A stretch of DNA of 64,000 bases from positions 37,856,079-37,920,078 of the forward strand of contig NC_079890.1 in the NCBI RefSeq assembly GCF_024868665.1, given 5' to 3'. Positions 12,201 to 23,716 of the stretch are shown one piece after another. The notes below the pieces were generated by a model. It saw only the letters and a program-made list of their open reading frames with translations, made no database searches and was not told the DNA's origin. Numbering within the stretch: the stretch's first letter is position 1; each line of letters opens with the position of its first letter. Origin of the DNA: Triplophysa rosa. Its lineage: Eukaryota > Chordata > Actinopteri > Cypriniformes > Nemacheilidae. Position numbers and translations under genes: made by a program.

Positions 12201-13979
12201 ATATTCAACTATATTTCTATATAGAGCAAATAGTTCTTCAAAAGTGTAGTACTTGTTCACACCCAAAGGAGGAACAATCTGTCAAATAAACAGGCAGAAT
12301 GACTATAATGTATAATGTTATCGATAAACTGAAACTACGCTGCAGATTTCACTGGCCTGCAGAAACACTGGACGATGGGTCCAACACATTTTTTAAATTA
12401 AAGATTTAAATAACATTTAAATTGATATGATTAATAAACATTGATTAACATTTAACCTATAAGTAGGCTTTATACAAATATTTGTTTTTTTAATATATTT
12501 TTGCTTATAAATCTAATTCCATGATGTTTATTTGCAAATGTAAAATGCAGAAGGTTTCTGGTTAGAAGAAGGGATAGGCCGTAGAGTTTACAGTTTGCAC
12601 TTAAAACTATTGCGTCTTGATAAAACGCGGCTTTTATGTCCTGTTACATACCAGCAGGGGGCGCAACCCGTACCAACGTTTGATAACCACTGTTCTGAAT
12701 ACACAGAACACTTCTGGTGTTCATGTAAAACGAACGATTTAATTAAATTAGACGATTATTTTCGTGAATGTGCATCATATCACCATTTACATACTGTTCT
12801 ACTGGATTCGCTTGACATTCTCTGTCACACCTGGACCACGTGATTTCTGTAACAGGCCTACGGTCCTGTTACAAATCCACACGATGCTGCTCACAACGCC
12901 AGAGCGTCGCCGACAATCCCACAATCCACTGCGAGAGATGTTCGGCCGGCATAGAAATTAATACAATACGCTTGCTCCAAAGGTAGAAGAGTTCTGTGAT
13001 TGACATCTTCAGAAATTACGTTTTAAAAACGGACTTGTGTGCTTTCCAGAGGTGGCATTAAAACGCGCTGCAACGACGTCGCTCTTTGTCGCGACAAACA
13101 TCGTACAGTAATGCGAGTGAGTCAGTACACGCTAACCCTTCTCGTTAAAAAGTGACAGCCTGCGGTTTTCTATAAGTTACATGTCACGTCATTTTAATAG
13201 TAACGTTAATTTACTATAAGGGAACGTCTTTTTTAAAATGTGAGCTTTTTTGTATTAAAGATTTTCAGTCATACTATGTTTAATGTTGCTTCTTCTATCC
13301 TTGAGAGTGTGAGGACTTTCATATGTTTTTTTGGCTGTTTGTGCATGTTATATTTACCAAAATTATAACAATATTTTATAAAAAGAGAAGTTGTTTAGAG
13401 ATTATGTAAATCAAAGGTATTGTCAACATAGAGCCTATAGTCATGGTGAACAGCTGTTTTTTGTGCTTTTTCTATATATCATGCAATATATGATTTCATA
13501 TATCGTCTATATACAATGTTGTATCAATACTTCTTGCAATTCTTATAATGACAAAAGTTTGTACATCGAGCGGCGTCGACTGAGCTGGTTGAACCATTGA
13601 GCAAAATGAGTTCCAGTTTGTGACATTTGGCTTCTTCTGTCAATGAAAGAGGCAAACATTGAAATAAAGCTGCTGTTTAGTTTTTAGTATGACGTTTAAA
13701 GTGTGACTCACATTAACACATTTTCTGCTTCTAGTCGTACTTGTGTTGCTCTGTAATACTTGGCATTTGTTCAAACAAAGCCAGATAAAATTAGTCACCT
13801 TCTCCAGTGCTTTTTTTTGAACAGAACACCAATCATCAATTGCATTGGATATTGGTATAGTTTGGTCATAAAATGTACTGTAACAATAGTAGACTTTATA
13901 AAATGTAACAGAAGTTAAAGTCACAGTTTAAAAAACTCTCTTTTGGTTTACTGTAAGTTACATATAGGCTACACTAGAA
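12201..13979. other. Intergenic, no gene recognised
   Basis: Mixed-composition DNA with a short CpG-containing patch near 12820-13100. No exon with splice signals and family similarity was found on either strand. Confidence 0.4.
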
Positions 13980-14702
13980 CAGTGGTTCTCAAACTTTTTC
14001 ATTGTAAGGCCCCCTTTGGGTAGAGTGCATCGCTTTGTGGCCCCTCGAATTAAGATTTATAGGCCTGGTTTTACAGACAAGGCTTAAGACTAGTCCAAGA
14101 CTGAAATTAATGTTAGACCTGTCTTTGCTGAATGTATACTCTTGTCATTTCGAACCTGTAAGACTTTCTTTCTTTCGCAGAACTCAAAAGGAGATATTTT
14201 GAAGAATGTTGTTAACAGCCCCCCATTCATTTGCATTGGTTACAATAGAAGTGAATGGGGGGGGGGGGGGTTGTGTTGTTCTGTTATTTTGCAAAATATC
14301 TTCTTTTGTGTTCCGCAGAAGAAGGAAAGTCACACAGGTTTGAAATGACAAAAGGCTATGTAAATGATGACAGAATTTTCATTTTGAAGGTGATTTACAG
14401 AATTTTCATTTTGAAGGTGACTACTTTAAGCCAAGCCGTGTCTGTGAAACCGGGCCATAATCTGAAAGTTAGAAATTTAATTAAGACAAAAACATATTCA
14501 TTTATTCAATCCGGGAACATCAATTCTATTGGTTGGTGGTCTTATTTTTCTGATGTTTGATTGCATGAAATGTATAATATATATATATATTTTTTCATAA
14601 AATGCCACAAAATCTGTGGCCCCCCTGGATCTATCTTGGGTTAAGGTCAATATATCAACATATCTGAGCTAAAAAACTAGCTCAGATTTTTGAGAACCCC
14701 TG
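13980..14702. mobile_element. CAGTGGTTCTCAAACTTTTT MITE with a second MITE nested inside
   Basis: Outer ends CAGTGGTTCTCAAACTTTTT and TTTTTGAGAACCCCTG, with CTAGAA on both sides as a partial target duplication. Inside, about 14130-14400, is a copy of the other family (TGTCATTTCGAACCTG ... GATGACAGAATTTTCATTTTGAAGG), with a duplicated GATTTACAGAATTTTCATTTTGAAGGTGA-like end piece. Confidence 0.6.
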
Positions 14703-14762
14703 GTCTAGAACCTGAGTTGCTTTCACAGAAGCCCATGAGCCATCACATTAATTATTAGGGAC

Positions 14763-15018
14763 CCTCTTAAATATAAAGGTGCTTAAAAGGTTGTTCACAG
14801 CGATGCCATAGAAGAACCATTTTTGTTTCCACAAAGAAGCATTCAGTCAAAGGTTCTTTAAAGAACCACCTTTTTCTTACCTTTTTTATAATCTAAAGAA
14901 CATTTTTTCGCCACAAAGAACCTTTTGTGAAACAGAAAGGTTCTTCAGATGTTAAAGGTTCTTTATGGAACCAAAAGGTTCTTCTATGGCATCGAAGCAC
15001 CTTTTTTTAAGAGTATGT
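14763..15018. mobile_element. MITE with CTCTTAAA..GGTGCTT / AAGCACC..TTTAAGAG ends
   Basis: Left terminus CTCTTAAATATAAAGGTGCTT with GATGCCATAGAAGAACC inside; the right terminus mirrors it (GGTTCTTCTATGGCATCGAAGCACCTTTTTTTAAGAG). The centre is filled with AAGAACC/GGTTCTT words. No coding capacity. Confidence 0.7.
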
Positions 15019-15613
15019 GCATTGTATGTCTATCTATATTTGCAAAACAGTTTTTTTAGCTCATATCTGTTGATATATTGACATGACATAATTAATCACA
15101 TAAAAATTCAGGAACTGTTACTGGATAATTCATGGAAGTGTCACCCTGTCATGCCTTGAATATTGCTGTTCCACATGGTAAAACTCTTGCCAGCAAATAT
15201 TTTTCATAAGCATTATCTCAAGAAACAGACAGAAAATGGTCAAACGTAAAATATAGTAAAACTATTAGCAAGTTTTTTTTTAAACGTTATATTCTGCACA
15301 CATCAGACTAGCTTCTCTGAAGTTCTCCTTTGATTGTTTCCAGCCGATGCGACTCGAGTAAATCATCACATTTTCCTGCCTCTCTAGTGAAACGTACAAA
15401 ATCAAAAACTCGACAGCAGTGAGAAAGAGTGAGAGGACAAATGCACGATATTCTCCTCTATTATCTCCTGTCACTTTCTCAGAAGCTCTTGCGTGATAGA
15501 AATGAGCCGTTTGTCACGTCTGTTCTGCAGAAATCTTTTTGAAAAGTGTCGTTTTAATTGGTACTTTGGTCGTCTAGACTCACAATAGAAACAACTTCAG
15601 CCATTATAAAACA
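15019..15613. other. Intergenic, nothing recognised
   Basis: AT-rich stretch between two transposon remnants with no exon or repeat that I can define. Confidence 0.4.
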
Positions 15614-16697
15614 GGGCCTGTATGTATAAAGCCACTCAGAGTAAAATTTTACTCTCAAGTGAGTCAAAATTCTAAGAATGACGTAATTTTACTCTTTTTC
15701 CTACAGTTAAGAATAAGAGTGATTCAAAAAGGTTCATAAGTGTTAATAGTCTCAGCTCTTAAATGATTTAGAAGAGCTGAAGAGGTCTCCTAACAAGAGT
15801 AACAAGATGGCAGTACAGAGGCAGATACCATGGACTTTACAACAAAGAAACAATGCGTTGGAATGACATAATGACAGGGAGTTAATAAAATAATATAAAA
15901 AAAAGTTAAATCTATTTTTTTAAGGATTTGCAGCTTGGTCTTTTCTTTATATAAAGCTGTAAGTGCAATATAGAAGGATGGGCTTCATGAGCTTTATTCA
16001 ATTAACTGTTAAAACTCAATGTAAAACCAAGCCAAAAAAGGATACATTTTTGTCATATTTTTGTACATAATGCAAATTAATATTTTGAAACCGCTATTTT
16101 TAACTTGCATCTCTGTTGCCATCCCTGTTTGAAAAATAAAATTGCAGGTTACTTTATGTATTTATCATCATGTGGGTTGAAGCCAACCGATGTTAAATTT
16201 CCCACAAAATCGTACAGCTCAACTTATCAATCACTATATAAGCCTGCCGTTGTAAATCAGGGGAAGGCAGACAGTTTTCAACATTGATTTTATGTTCTTT
16301 CCTAAATTTTGGTTTATTTTACCCAAATAAGTTCTGGATCGTAGCGGTATATATAAATTAATAAAAAATGAAATAATAAAATATTAATGTAATGTCTCAA
16401 TTAAGTAATGTCTTAATTCAGTCATGAATAAATGGTGCCATGCTGCTATGACTTCACCCTTGCAGGCTCCCTATTGGCTGATTCAGAGGTCAAGGGTGGC
16501 CATGTGTTTAAATCATTGTAGTCCTTATTTTACGACACTTAGGTCAGAACTTAAGAATCAGTCTTAAACTTTACTAAAAGTTGCTTTTAGCTTCTTTGTA
16601 AAAGTCCTACTTCTTACTAAGAATTTTTTGACACTTAAGTCAAAGTTTAAGACCACTCTAAAAGAGCATTTTTGAGAAGTTTTATACACACGGGCCC
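15614..16697. mobile_element. PIF/Harbinger-like non-autonomous element 1
   Basis: Left end GGGCCTGTATGTATAAAGCC; right end reads TGGGCCCGTGTGTATAAAACTTCT on the minus strand, an imperfect terminal inverted repeat of the GGGCCCGTATTTATCAAGC type known from fish Harbinger MITEs. Subterminal repeats of AAGAGTAAAA/ACTCTT type are present. No transposase recognised. Confidence 0.55.
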
Positions 16698-17760
16698 AGG
16701 GCCAGTAGCTCCTAACTTGCCGATTTAGGAGAAACTCTTAAAAATAATGGGTGTGTCAGTCTTAATTTTAGGACTCCTTAATTTTTGTGCTAAGAATATT
16801 TCACAAAGCGTTTTAGCACTAAAACCTGTGAGACGTTAGGAGTAGTGAAGAGAACTCCTAAATCAGTAAGACCAACTCACACCATCCTAAAATAACTGTA
16901 ACACGGGCAGTCTGCTTTGAAACGTAAACATTTTAGAAAGATTTCATGACAATGAGCTTAACCATGAAGACTATGTGCTAACTGTGTTTATGAGACAGGC
17001 GAAATGCTTACAATTAGCTGAACATATACTTTATATGAACATAGTATAGTTTATTTGCAAAAGATAACTCCTTTTTTAAAATATTTCAAAAATCATGTTT
17101 ATTGTGTTATCATGCGTTTATTGTGTTTTATTGTATTTGTTAGCTTTATTTTATAAAGTTATTTTTACTGAATAAAAACAATGAAAAACAAACTTTTTGA
17201 TTGATATTAATTGGAATACACAATAAAAACATGAATTTTGACAATAAAATTGAGTTCTCTTTAATTAGTAACTTACTAATATTTACTAACTGTATATTTT
17301 ATAATCTTAATTTGAATATGACAACAATTATATTTTAAAATATTTTATTTGAATATGAGTACAATTTAAATATGTCAGCTTGATGCCTCATTCTATAATA
17401 TTCCTGTGAATAAATGACTGACAGAGACCCATCCTCTATCAGCCAATCACAGTGGTCATGGTCAGTAAGCAGGAATCATCACAGCAAAATCGCCAGTGTT
17501 AAAAAGGGTCAAATTAACTCTCACAGTGTTCATATACAAAACAAAAATACACTGTGAGTGTTAATTTGACCTTTTTAACACTGGCGATTTTACTGTGCAA
17601 CGAGGTCAACGCCGCCCTTTCTCTTAGTTTAAGATTTCTTTCTGCTCCTTAGTAAAAGTTGCTCTCAGCAGCGTTGTGAATGGGTTTTAAGTGGAAACTC
17701 TTAACTAAAAACTTTTAGAGCTCTTAGTGGTAAGATAAAATGTTTTGTGAATTCGGGCCC
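16692..17760. mobile_element. PIF/Harbinger-like non-autonomous element 2, abutting the first
   Basis: Shares or directly abuts the GGGCCC at 16692-16697 and ends ATTCGGGCCC at 17760; the minus-strand reading of its right end is GGGCCCGAATTCACAAAACA. Contains CTCCTAA/TTAGGAG subterminal words and the long hairpin at 17482-17598. Family assignment rests on terminus style only. Confidence 0.5.
17482..17598. repeat. Long near-perfect hairpin (about 48-bp arms, 19-bp loop)
   Basis: Left arm 17482-17529 (CAGCAAAATCGCCAGTGTTA...) is the near-exact reverse complement of right arm 17549-17598. It looks like a small fold-back MITE inserted in the surrounding element. Both arms carry the CGCCAGTGTTAAAAAGG block. 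Confidence 0.85.
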
Positions 17761-19199
17761 AGATGAATAAAGCCCGTAGTGTGATGTGTAAAATCTGATG
17801 TCTTTATCTGCCGTGAGTGAGTCTGTCAGAAGTTGACTGCGAATTCTGAAGACGCACGTAAAAATGATGTACAGAAAAAAGGAGTTCTCAGTTGTGTTTC
17901 ATTTAAGTATCAAACATTAAAATATTTCTCTTAAAATTGTTTAGGAGAAATAAAAAAAGAAACAAGCGAGTATGATGTGATGATAGTGGATGGTAACATA
18001 ATCTGGATTTGGGTCAATATGATGAATGTGTATGAGTCAATTATTTTATACACAAAATATAGCCTGTGAGATTTTGGAATAACGTGATGTTTAAAGCAGC
18101 TGTCTCATGTAATGAAGATGATATTTGGGATGGTACCTAAGGGGTCTTAAATCGCGTGCACCAACACATCCAAGTCATTTTCTAAAGGTACTAGCAGATT
18201 TTGTTCCCGGGTATTTATCATAACATTAGCGTTAACAAGCATTTTGTTTTTATCGCTGCACCTGGAATAGCACAGTCTTACAGATTCTAAACCGCAGACG
18301 TTTGGTTCGACGACACCTGCGCTCGCCTCGCGCACATACAGTACAAACAAATCCATTAGCGGCGCGTGATTGACACATCAGAGAAATTTACAATCATCAG
18401 ACTGTTGATGAAGTGAGGAATCTGTCAGCCGGCTGCATTACAGGCACAGATCATTATGTGAAATGTCACAATTAATCTGTATTGAGATATCGTTGCTTTA
18501 ATAGAATACGCTGGGTTTCTCTTTTGTCTCCGTTACAGCTCGGTCCATTTGCTTTGTGCTTGTCTGTCCACATCTGATGTTCTCAGTCTGTTTAATGATG
18601 GATCAGATGACCTCCTCCTCACACAGAAAAACACAGTAGATCCATGATGATGTTGAACAATTATTTTACACAATGACTTTTTTGTGTTGTTGCACGGTAG
18701 TTGTTGAAATAACGGCACGTGATGAACCTGCATCCTCTCAGACCATTAAAGCTCAGTGGATGGTCTACAATTTAGTTCGGAAAAATGTTCATCCCTCATT
18801 GTTGAGTCACAATGGCGTGGAGAGAAAAAGATGGAGAATTAGGGAACAGATGTGATAATTACAGTATGAAATATATGTTGTGCTTTCTGTATGAAAAATG
18901 ATTGACACGTGCACATCTGTCCGGTCACGTGATTGATTTACTTACTGTGTTTCTTTCAATTAAGTTAAATTAATTGGATATTGTTTCGAAGCAGCTTACA
19001 TGAGGATGGCACATACAGAAATTTTGCTAAAGATGCTCTCAAGGGTTCTTTGCCATGTTACCATAAGGAAACATTTTTGTTCCCCCAAAAAATGTTTTAG
19101 TCAAAGATCAATTCAAAAGAATCAATTGTTTCTTATATTTTTGCCACCTGAAGAACATTTTTCAACTACGAAGTAGAGAGTACAGAGTCTTTTCTCTTG
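17761..19199. other. Intergenic, no gene recognised
   Basis: No exon found. 19020-19140 carries GGTTCTTTG.. words resembling the interior of the element at 14763. Confidence 0.35.
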
Positions 19200-19492
19200 A
19201 TGGAAAGTCCACCCAAAAATGAATATTCTGTCACCATTTACACGCCCTCTTGTCATTTCAAACCTGTTTGACTTTCTTTTTTCTGCAGAACATGCACGCA
19301 AAGATATTCTGAACTGGCACCCATTCACTTGCATTGGTTTAAAGTCAAATTTTTTGCAAAAATAAGTATTCTTCAAGTTTATTTTATTATATATACTTAC
19401 TGTAATCAAACTATACTTCATATTCATTTTTATAAGGTATGCGCAATGTTTAAGAATATTTTAGTTATTTAAGTGTGTAGTAAGTAGGCTAT

Positions 19493-20267
19493 TGTCACGG
19501 TCTTGGTCTGGTCGGGGTGTTATCTGCACGTGGGTTGTGTTGTTGTTGTCGGGCACGTGGAGAGTCGTTGGCTGACCGCGTGTTCGGTGTCTGCGTTTTT
19601 CACCCCGCCCTCATGTCTCCTTAGGCTTTCCCGCACTGGTGATTTTCCACCCCGCACCTACACACCTGTTGACACATTACTCATTAAGCACTCATTCCCA
19701 TAACTACCCCACACCTGCCAATCCTTTCTATCTCGTTATGTTCTCCATTTTTATTCCCTCAGTGTCTCTCGTCTGTTGTCTGACCGTTGCTCGTGTAAGC
19801 CTGTTCAGACTGACCCAGACGTTGCTGCGGCACATCTGACGAAGTTTATTATCTTTTGTCTCGTTCTAGTCCTAATCACAGTAATCCTAGTCTAGTTCAT
19901 CTCACCTGTCCCCTCGACCCTTCTTTTGTCGTTGGCAGTTCCCGTGGGCGTTCCACCCGTCACTCGCCGCCTGCAGTCAGCTTTCCTCTGGAGGAACGAA
20001 GCAGTTCGTCCTCGCCGGAATCATCTTCCAGACTTCCTGCACGGTACTCGGGCGGAGTGAGGAATCCAAGCGCCTAAAGACTTCTCCTCTCCGCTGGTGT
20101 CCTATCCTCCGTCCTCGCCGCCGTGCTCAACCACCCAAAGATCTCCACTTCTCACCACCGCGGGCAGTAACGCTCGCGGTTGGGTTTCTATTGCGTTTTG
20201 GCTGACTGTGTGCAATAAAGTTATGCTTCTACCGCATCTGGGCCGTTTCAGTGTTTCTGTCATGACA
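19493..20267 (+). repeat. 5' LTR (775 bp)
   Basis: Begins TGTCACGG and ends CATGACA. The same length as the 3' LTR, with about 25 mismatches and no indels by hand comparison (about 97% identity). AATAAAG at about 20214 is a likely LTR poly(A) signal. Confidence 0.95.
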
Positions 20268-20867
20268 GAACGGTCAGACCACATGCACGACCCAGCGGGA
20301 CAGGATCCGCTGCGGGTGGCGCTGCAACAGCAGGGAATCCTGCTGGGACAGCAGGCATCTCGCCTCACGGCCGCCGCCCAGGAGGTTGACGCGCTGCAAG
20401 AACAGGTGGCTACATTACAACGTCAGGTCTCCGAGCTCCTGCGAGGGGCCGTCCACGCTGGAGGGGTTCAACGCTCTCCACCGCACGGAGCCTTGAACGA
20501 TCCGGAGCCACATGCCAACAGTCCTCCCATCTACGACGGAGATCCCAATTCCTGTCGGGCGTTTCTTTCACAATGCTCCCTGGTTTTTGCGCTTCAACCT
20601 CGCCGGTATGCCACGGAGGAAACCTGGATTGCTTTTGAGCTGACCTTGCTGACCGGGCTTGCCAACCAGGACGCCAATCGGAACACCAGCCGGGACACCA
20701 CCACCGCACACCATCCACCACCGGATTCTGAACCCATGCAGATCGGGCGCTCTCACCTCACGCCCGCCCAAAAGCAGCAACGACTCGTGGACGGCCTCTG
20801 CTTCTACTGTGGGAAGGCGGGGCACGTCGTCACACACTGCCCGGCAAAAGCCAACGCCCATCCGTAG
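20262..20867 (+). pseudogene. gag: gag remnant with CCHC zinc knuckle
   Basis: Open frame of about 201 codons whose first ATG lies across the end of the 5' LTR. It contains a coiled-coil-like stretch near residues 25-55 (repeated QEQVATLQRQVSELL-type pattern), the start of the capsid region, and a C-terminal knuckle [14 protein letters not shown] (C-X2-C-X4-H-X4-C). Fish chromovirus Gag proteins are usually about twice as long; the capsid core seems to be missing after TLLTG (about base 20655), so an in-frame internal deletion is likely. Confidence 0.7.
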
Positions 20868-20881
20868 AGCGGAGAGTCCGG

Positions 20882-22335
20882 GTGGGCGCCATCACAGAAA
20901 CCTCTCCATTTCCAAGCACCATGCTGCCGTTCCGCCTCAAATTCGGTCCTACTACTCATACTGGAAGGGCCTTAATTGACTCTGGGGCTGAAGGGAACTT
21001 TTTGGACGCAGCCACTGCCCGAGCGTGGGGAATTCCCGCTGTTCGCCTTCATCCACCTATCTCAGCCGTTACGCTGGCGGGACTGCCACTTTTCACCGTC
21101 ACCCACACCACCCCTCACGTAAGCCTTTTTCTGTCAGGTAATCATTGTGAGAAGATTAAGTTGTACATCCTCGATTCCCCCACAACCCAACTGGTATTAG
21201 GGCATCCGTGGTTGTCACAGCATAATCCTCACATTGATTGGGTAAACACTTCTATTTTAGCGTGGAGCCCTGCTTGTCATGTGTCTTGTCTTGGTCCTGC
21301 TCCCTCTTCTGTCTCTGTGTCTCCTATGTTGCAGGTAGATGTCGCCGACTTGACCAGGATCCCGGAGGAATACCATGATCTGCGTACCGTGTTCTGCAAG
21401 TCCCGTGCCACGTCCCTTCCCCCGCACCGACCTTACGACTGTGCCATTGACCTACTCCCAGGCACTTCTCCGCCCAAGGGTCGGTTATTTTCCCTTTCGG
21501 CTCCGGAAAGAGAGGCCATGGAGAAATATATTCGCAGCTCGTTGAATGCCGGGCTCATCTGCCCCTCCTCCTCGCCAGCCGGTGCGGGTTTCTTCTTCGT
21601 GCAGAAGAAGGACGGCTCCCTACGCCCTTGTATTGATTATCGAGGTTTGAACGAGATTACGGTTAAGAATAAATACCCCTTACCTTTAATGTCGTCTGCC
21701 TTTGAACTTTTACAGGGAGCTCGGGTCTTTAATAAGCTAGACCTCAGCAAAGCCTACCATCTGGTTCGCATTCGCGAGGGGGAAGAGTGGAAGATGGCAT
21801 TTAATACACCATCGGGACACTACGAGTATTTGGTCCTTCCGTTTGGACTGACTAATGCCCCTGCTGTCTTCCAGGGCCTAGTCAATGACGTGCTGGGCGA
21901 CATGATTAACCGCTTTGTCTTTGTGTACCTGGATGACATTCTTATTTTCTCCCCATCTCTCCAGCAACACACCCAACACGTCAGAGAGGTTCTCGAGAAC
22001 CAACTTTTTGTCAAAGCGGAGAAGTGCAAGTTCCACTCCGATACTGTTTCGTTCCTCGGCCATGTGATCTCACCTCGAGGCATTGGACCGGACGATGCTA
22101 AAGTCAAGGCTGTAGCCACATGGCCAGTTCCCGACTCTCGTAAGGCTCTGCAGCGGTTCCTGGGGTTCGCCAATTATTACAGGCGTTTCATCCGGGGCTT
22201 CGGCCAAGTGGCCGCACCGCTCACGGCATTGACCTCCACCAAGATCCCGTTCGCCTGGAACTCCCTCGCACAGGTAGCCTTTGATAAACTCAAGTCCCGA
22301 TTTATCTCTGCTCCTGTGCTATGTTTTCCAGATCG
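20882..22335 (+). pseudogene. pol: pol remnant: aspartic protease and reverse transcriptase
   Basis: The frame begins after the gag stop in a different frame and without an ATG, so expression would need frameshifting or readthrough. Protease active-site motif DSGAEGNFL lies near 20975-21000. The reverse transcriptase domain runs from about 21340 to 22330, with motifs [18 protein letters not shown] and the catalytic YLDD (about 21925), and [12 protein letters not shown] near the end. The similarity stops abruptly at about 22330 where RNase H should follow; the frame then continues in unrelated sequence to 22534. Confidence 0.85.
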
Positions 22336-22910
22336 ATGCTGCGGTTCCCTCAGCTCTGGCGTTCGTCAGACAGTGCCACCGGACCTGGACGAGGGCCAGA
22401 GAGGTTTTGGCCCAAACCTCCCTGAGGACCAAGACAGCGGCCGATCTCCACCGGATCTCTCCTCCCGCCTTTGTGTGCGGTCAACGGGTATGGCTCTCCA
22501 CCAAGGACCTACCTCTCCGGGTGCCTTCCCGTAAACTGGCACCCAGGTTCATTGGGCCATTCCGGATTGCCAAGGTGGTTAATCCAGTGGCTGTCTGGCT
22601 CAAGCTTCCTCCGTCTCTTGGCCGAGTTCACCCTGTATTCCATGTGTCCAGGGTTAAACCCGTAGTTACCTCCCACCTCAACCCAGCCAGTTCTCGACCC
22701 ACCCCCCCTCCCCCTCGACTGGTGGACGGCATTCCGGCATATACCGTCAGGAGGTTGCTGGATGTCCGCCGTTGAGGCAGGGGCTTTCAGTACCTAGTGG
22801 ACTGGGAGGGTTATGGCGCAGAAGAGAGGTCGTGGATTCCCTCGCGGGATGTGTTGGACCGGTCGTTGATCATGGACTTCCACCGGAGACGAGGTGAGCC
22901 CCCTCCCTAA
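22336..22910 (+). pseudogene. pol: Integrase C-terminal region and broken chromodomain
   Basis: In another frame (continuing to 22775), the sequence picks up in the distal part of a chromovirus integrase (a [16 protein letters not shown] C-terminal domain, then [13 protein letters not shown]). TGA at 22773-22775 interrupts the start of the chromodomain, whose remaining part ([17 protein letters not shown]) is readable past the stop to about 22905. The integrase zinc-binding part and DDE core are absent. Confidence 0.75.
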
Positions 22911-22941
22911 AAGCGCCTAGGGGCGCTGGTGGGGGGGGGTC

Positions 22942-23716
22942 TGTCACGGTCTTGGTCTGGTCAGGGTGTTATCTGCACGTGGGTTGTGTTGTTGTTGTCG
23001 GGCACGTGGAGAGTCGTTGGCTGACCGCGTGTTCGCTGTCTGCGTTTTTCTCCCCGCCCTCGTGTCTCTTTAGGCTTTCCCGCACTGGTGATTTTCCACC
23101 CCGCACCTACACACCTGTTGACACATTACTCATTAAGCACTCATTCCCGTAATTACCTCACACCTGCCAATCCTTTCTATCTCGTTATGTTCTCCCTTTT
23201 TATTCCCTCAGTGTCTCTAGTCTGTTGTCTGACCGTTGCTCGTGTAAGCCTGTTCAGACTGACCCGGACGTTGCTGCGGCACGTCTGACGAAGTTTATTA
23301 TCTTTTGTCTCGTTCTAGTCCTAATCACAGTAATCCTAGTCTAGTTAATCTCACCTGTCCCCTCGACCCTTCTTTTGTCGTTGGCAGTTCCCGTGGGCGT
23401 TCCACCCATCACTCGCCGCCTGCAGTCAGCTTTCCTCTGGAGGACCGAAGCAGTTCGTCCTCGCCGGAATCATCTTCAGTACTTCCTGCACGGTACTCGG
23501 GCGGAGTGAGGAATCCAAGCGCCTAAAGACTTCTCCTCTCCGCTAGTGTCCTATCCTCTGTCCTCGCAGCCGTGCTCAACCACCCAAGGATCTCCACTTC
23601 TCACCACCGCGGGCAGTAACACTCGCGGTTGGGTTTCTATTGCGTTTTGGCTGACTGTGTGCAATAAAGTTCTGCTTCTACCGCATCTGGGCCGTTTCTG
23701 TGTTTCTGTCATGACA
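22942..23716 (+). repeat. 3' LTR (775 bp)
   Basis: TGTCACGG ... CATGACA, colinear with the 5' LTR. A G-run directly precedes it as the polypurine tract. Confidence 0.95.

Larger units (their letters stand above)
19493..23716 (+). mobile_element. Ty3/gypsy chromovirus, internally deleted, with both LTRs
   Basis: LTR retrotransposon of 4224 bp. Order: 5' LTR, gag remnant with zinc knuckle, protease and reverse transcriptase in one frame, integrase C-terminal part with chromodomain remnant, G-rich polypurine tract (about 22929-22940), 3' LTR. The flank repeats GGCTAT at 19487-19492 and 23717-23722; the boundary base is ambiguous, so a 5-bp duplication GCTAT is equally possible. Missing: much of the capsid part of gag, RNase H, and the integrase zinc-binding and DDE core. 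Such a copy cannot move alone but could be helped by a complete relative. The order RT before integrase plus a chromodomain places it in the chromoviruses. Confidence 0.93.

Noticed and set aside
22281..22534. Continuation of the pol frame past 22335 as extra protein
   Set aside because: Similarity to reverse transcriptase ends at the deletion junction, and the real integrase-derived reading is in another frame over the same bases.
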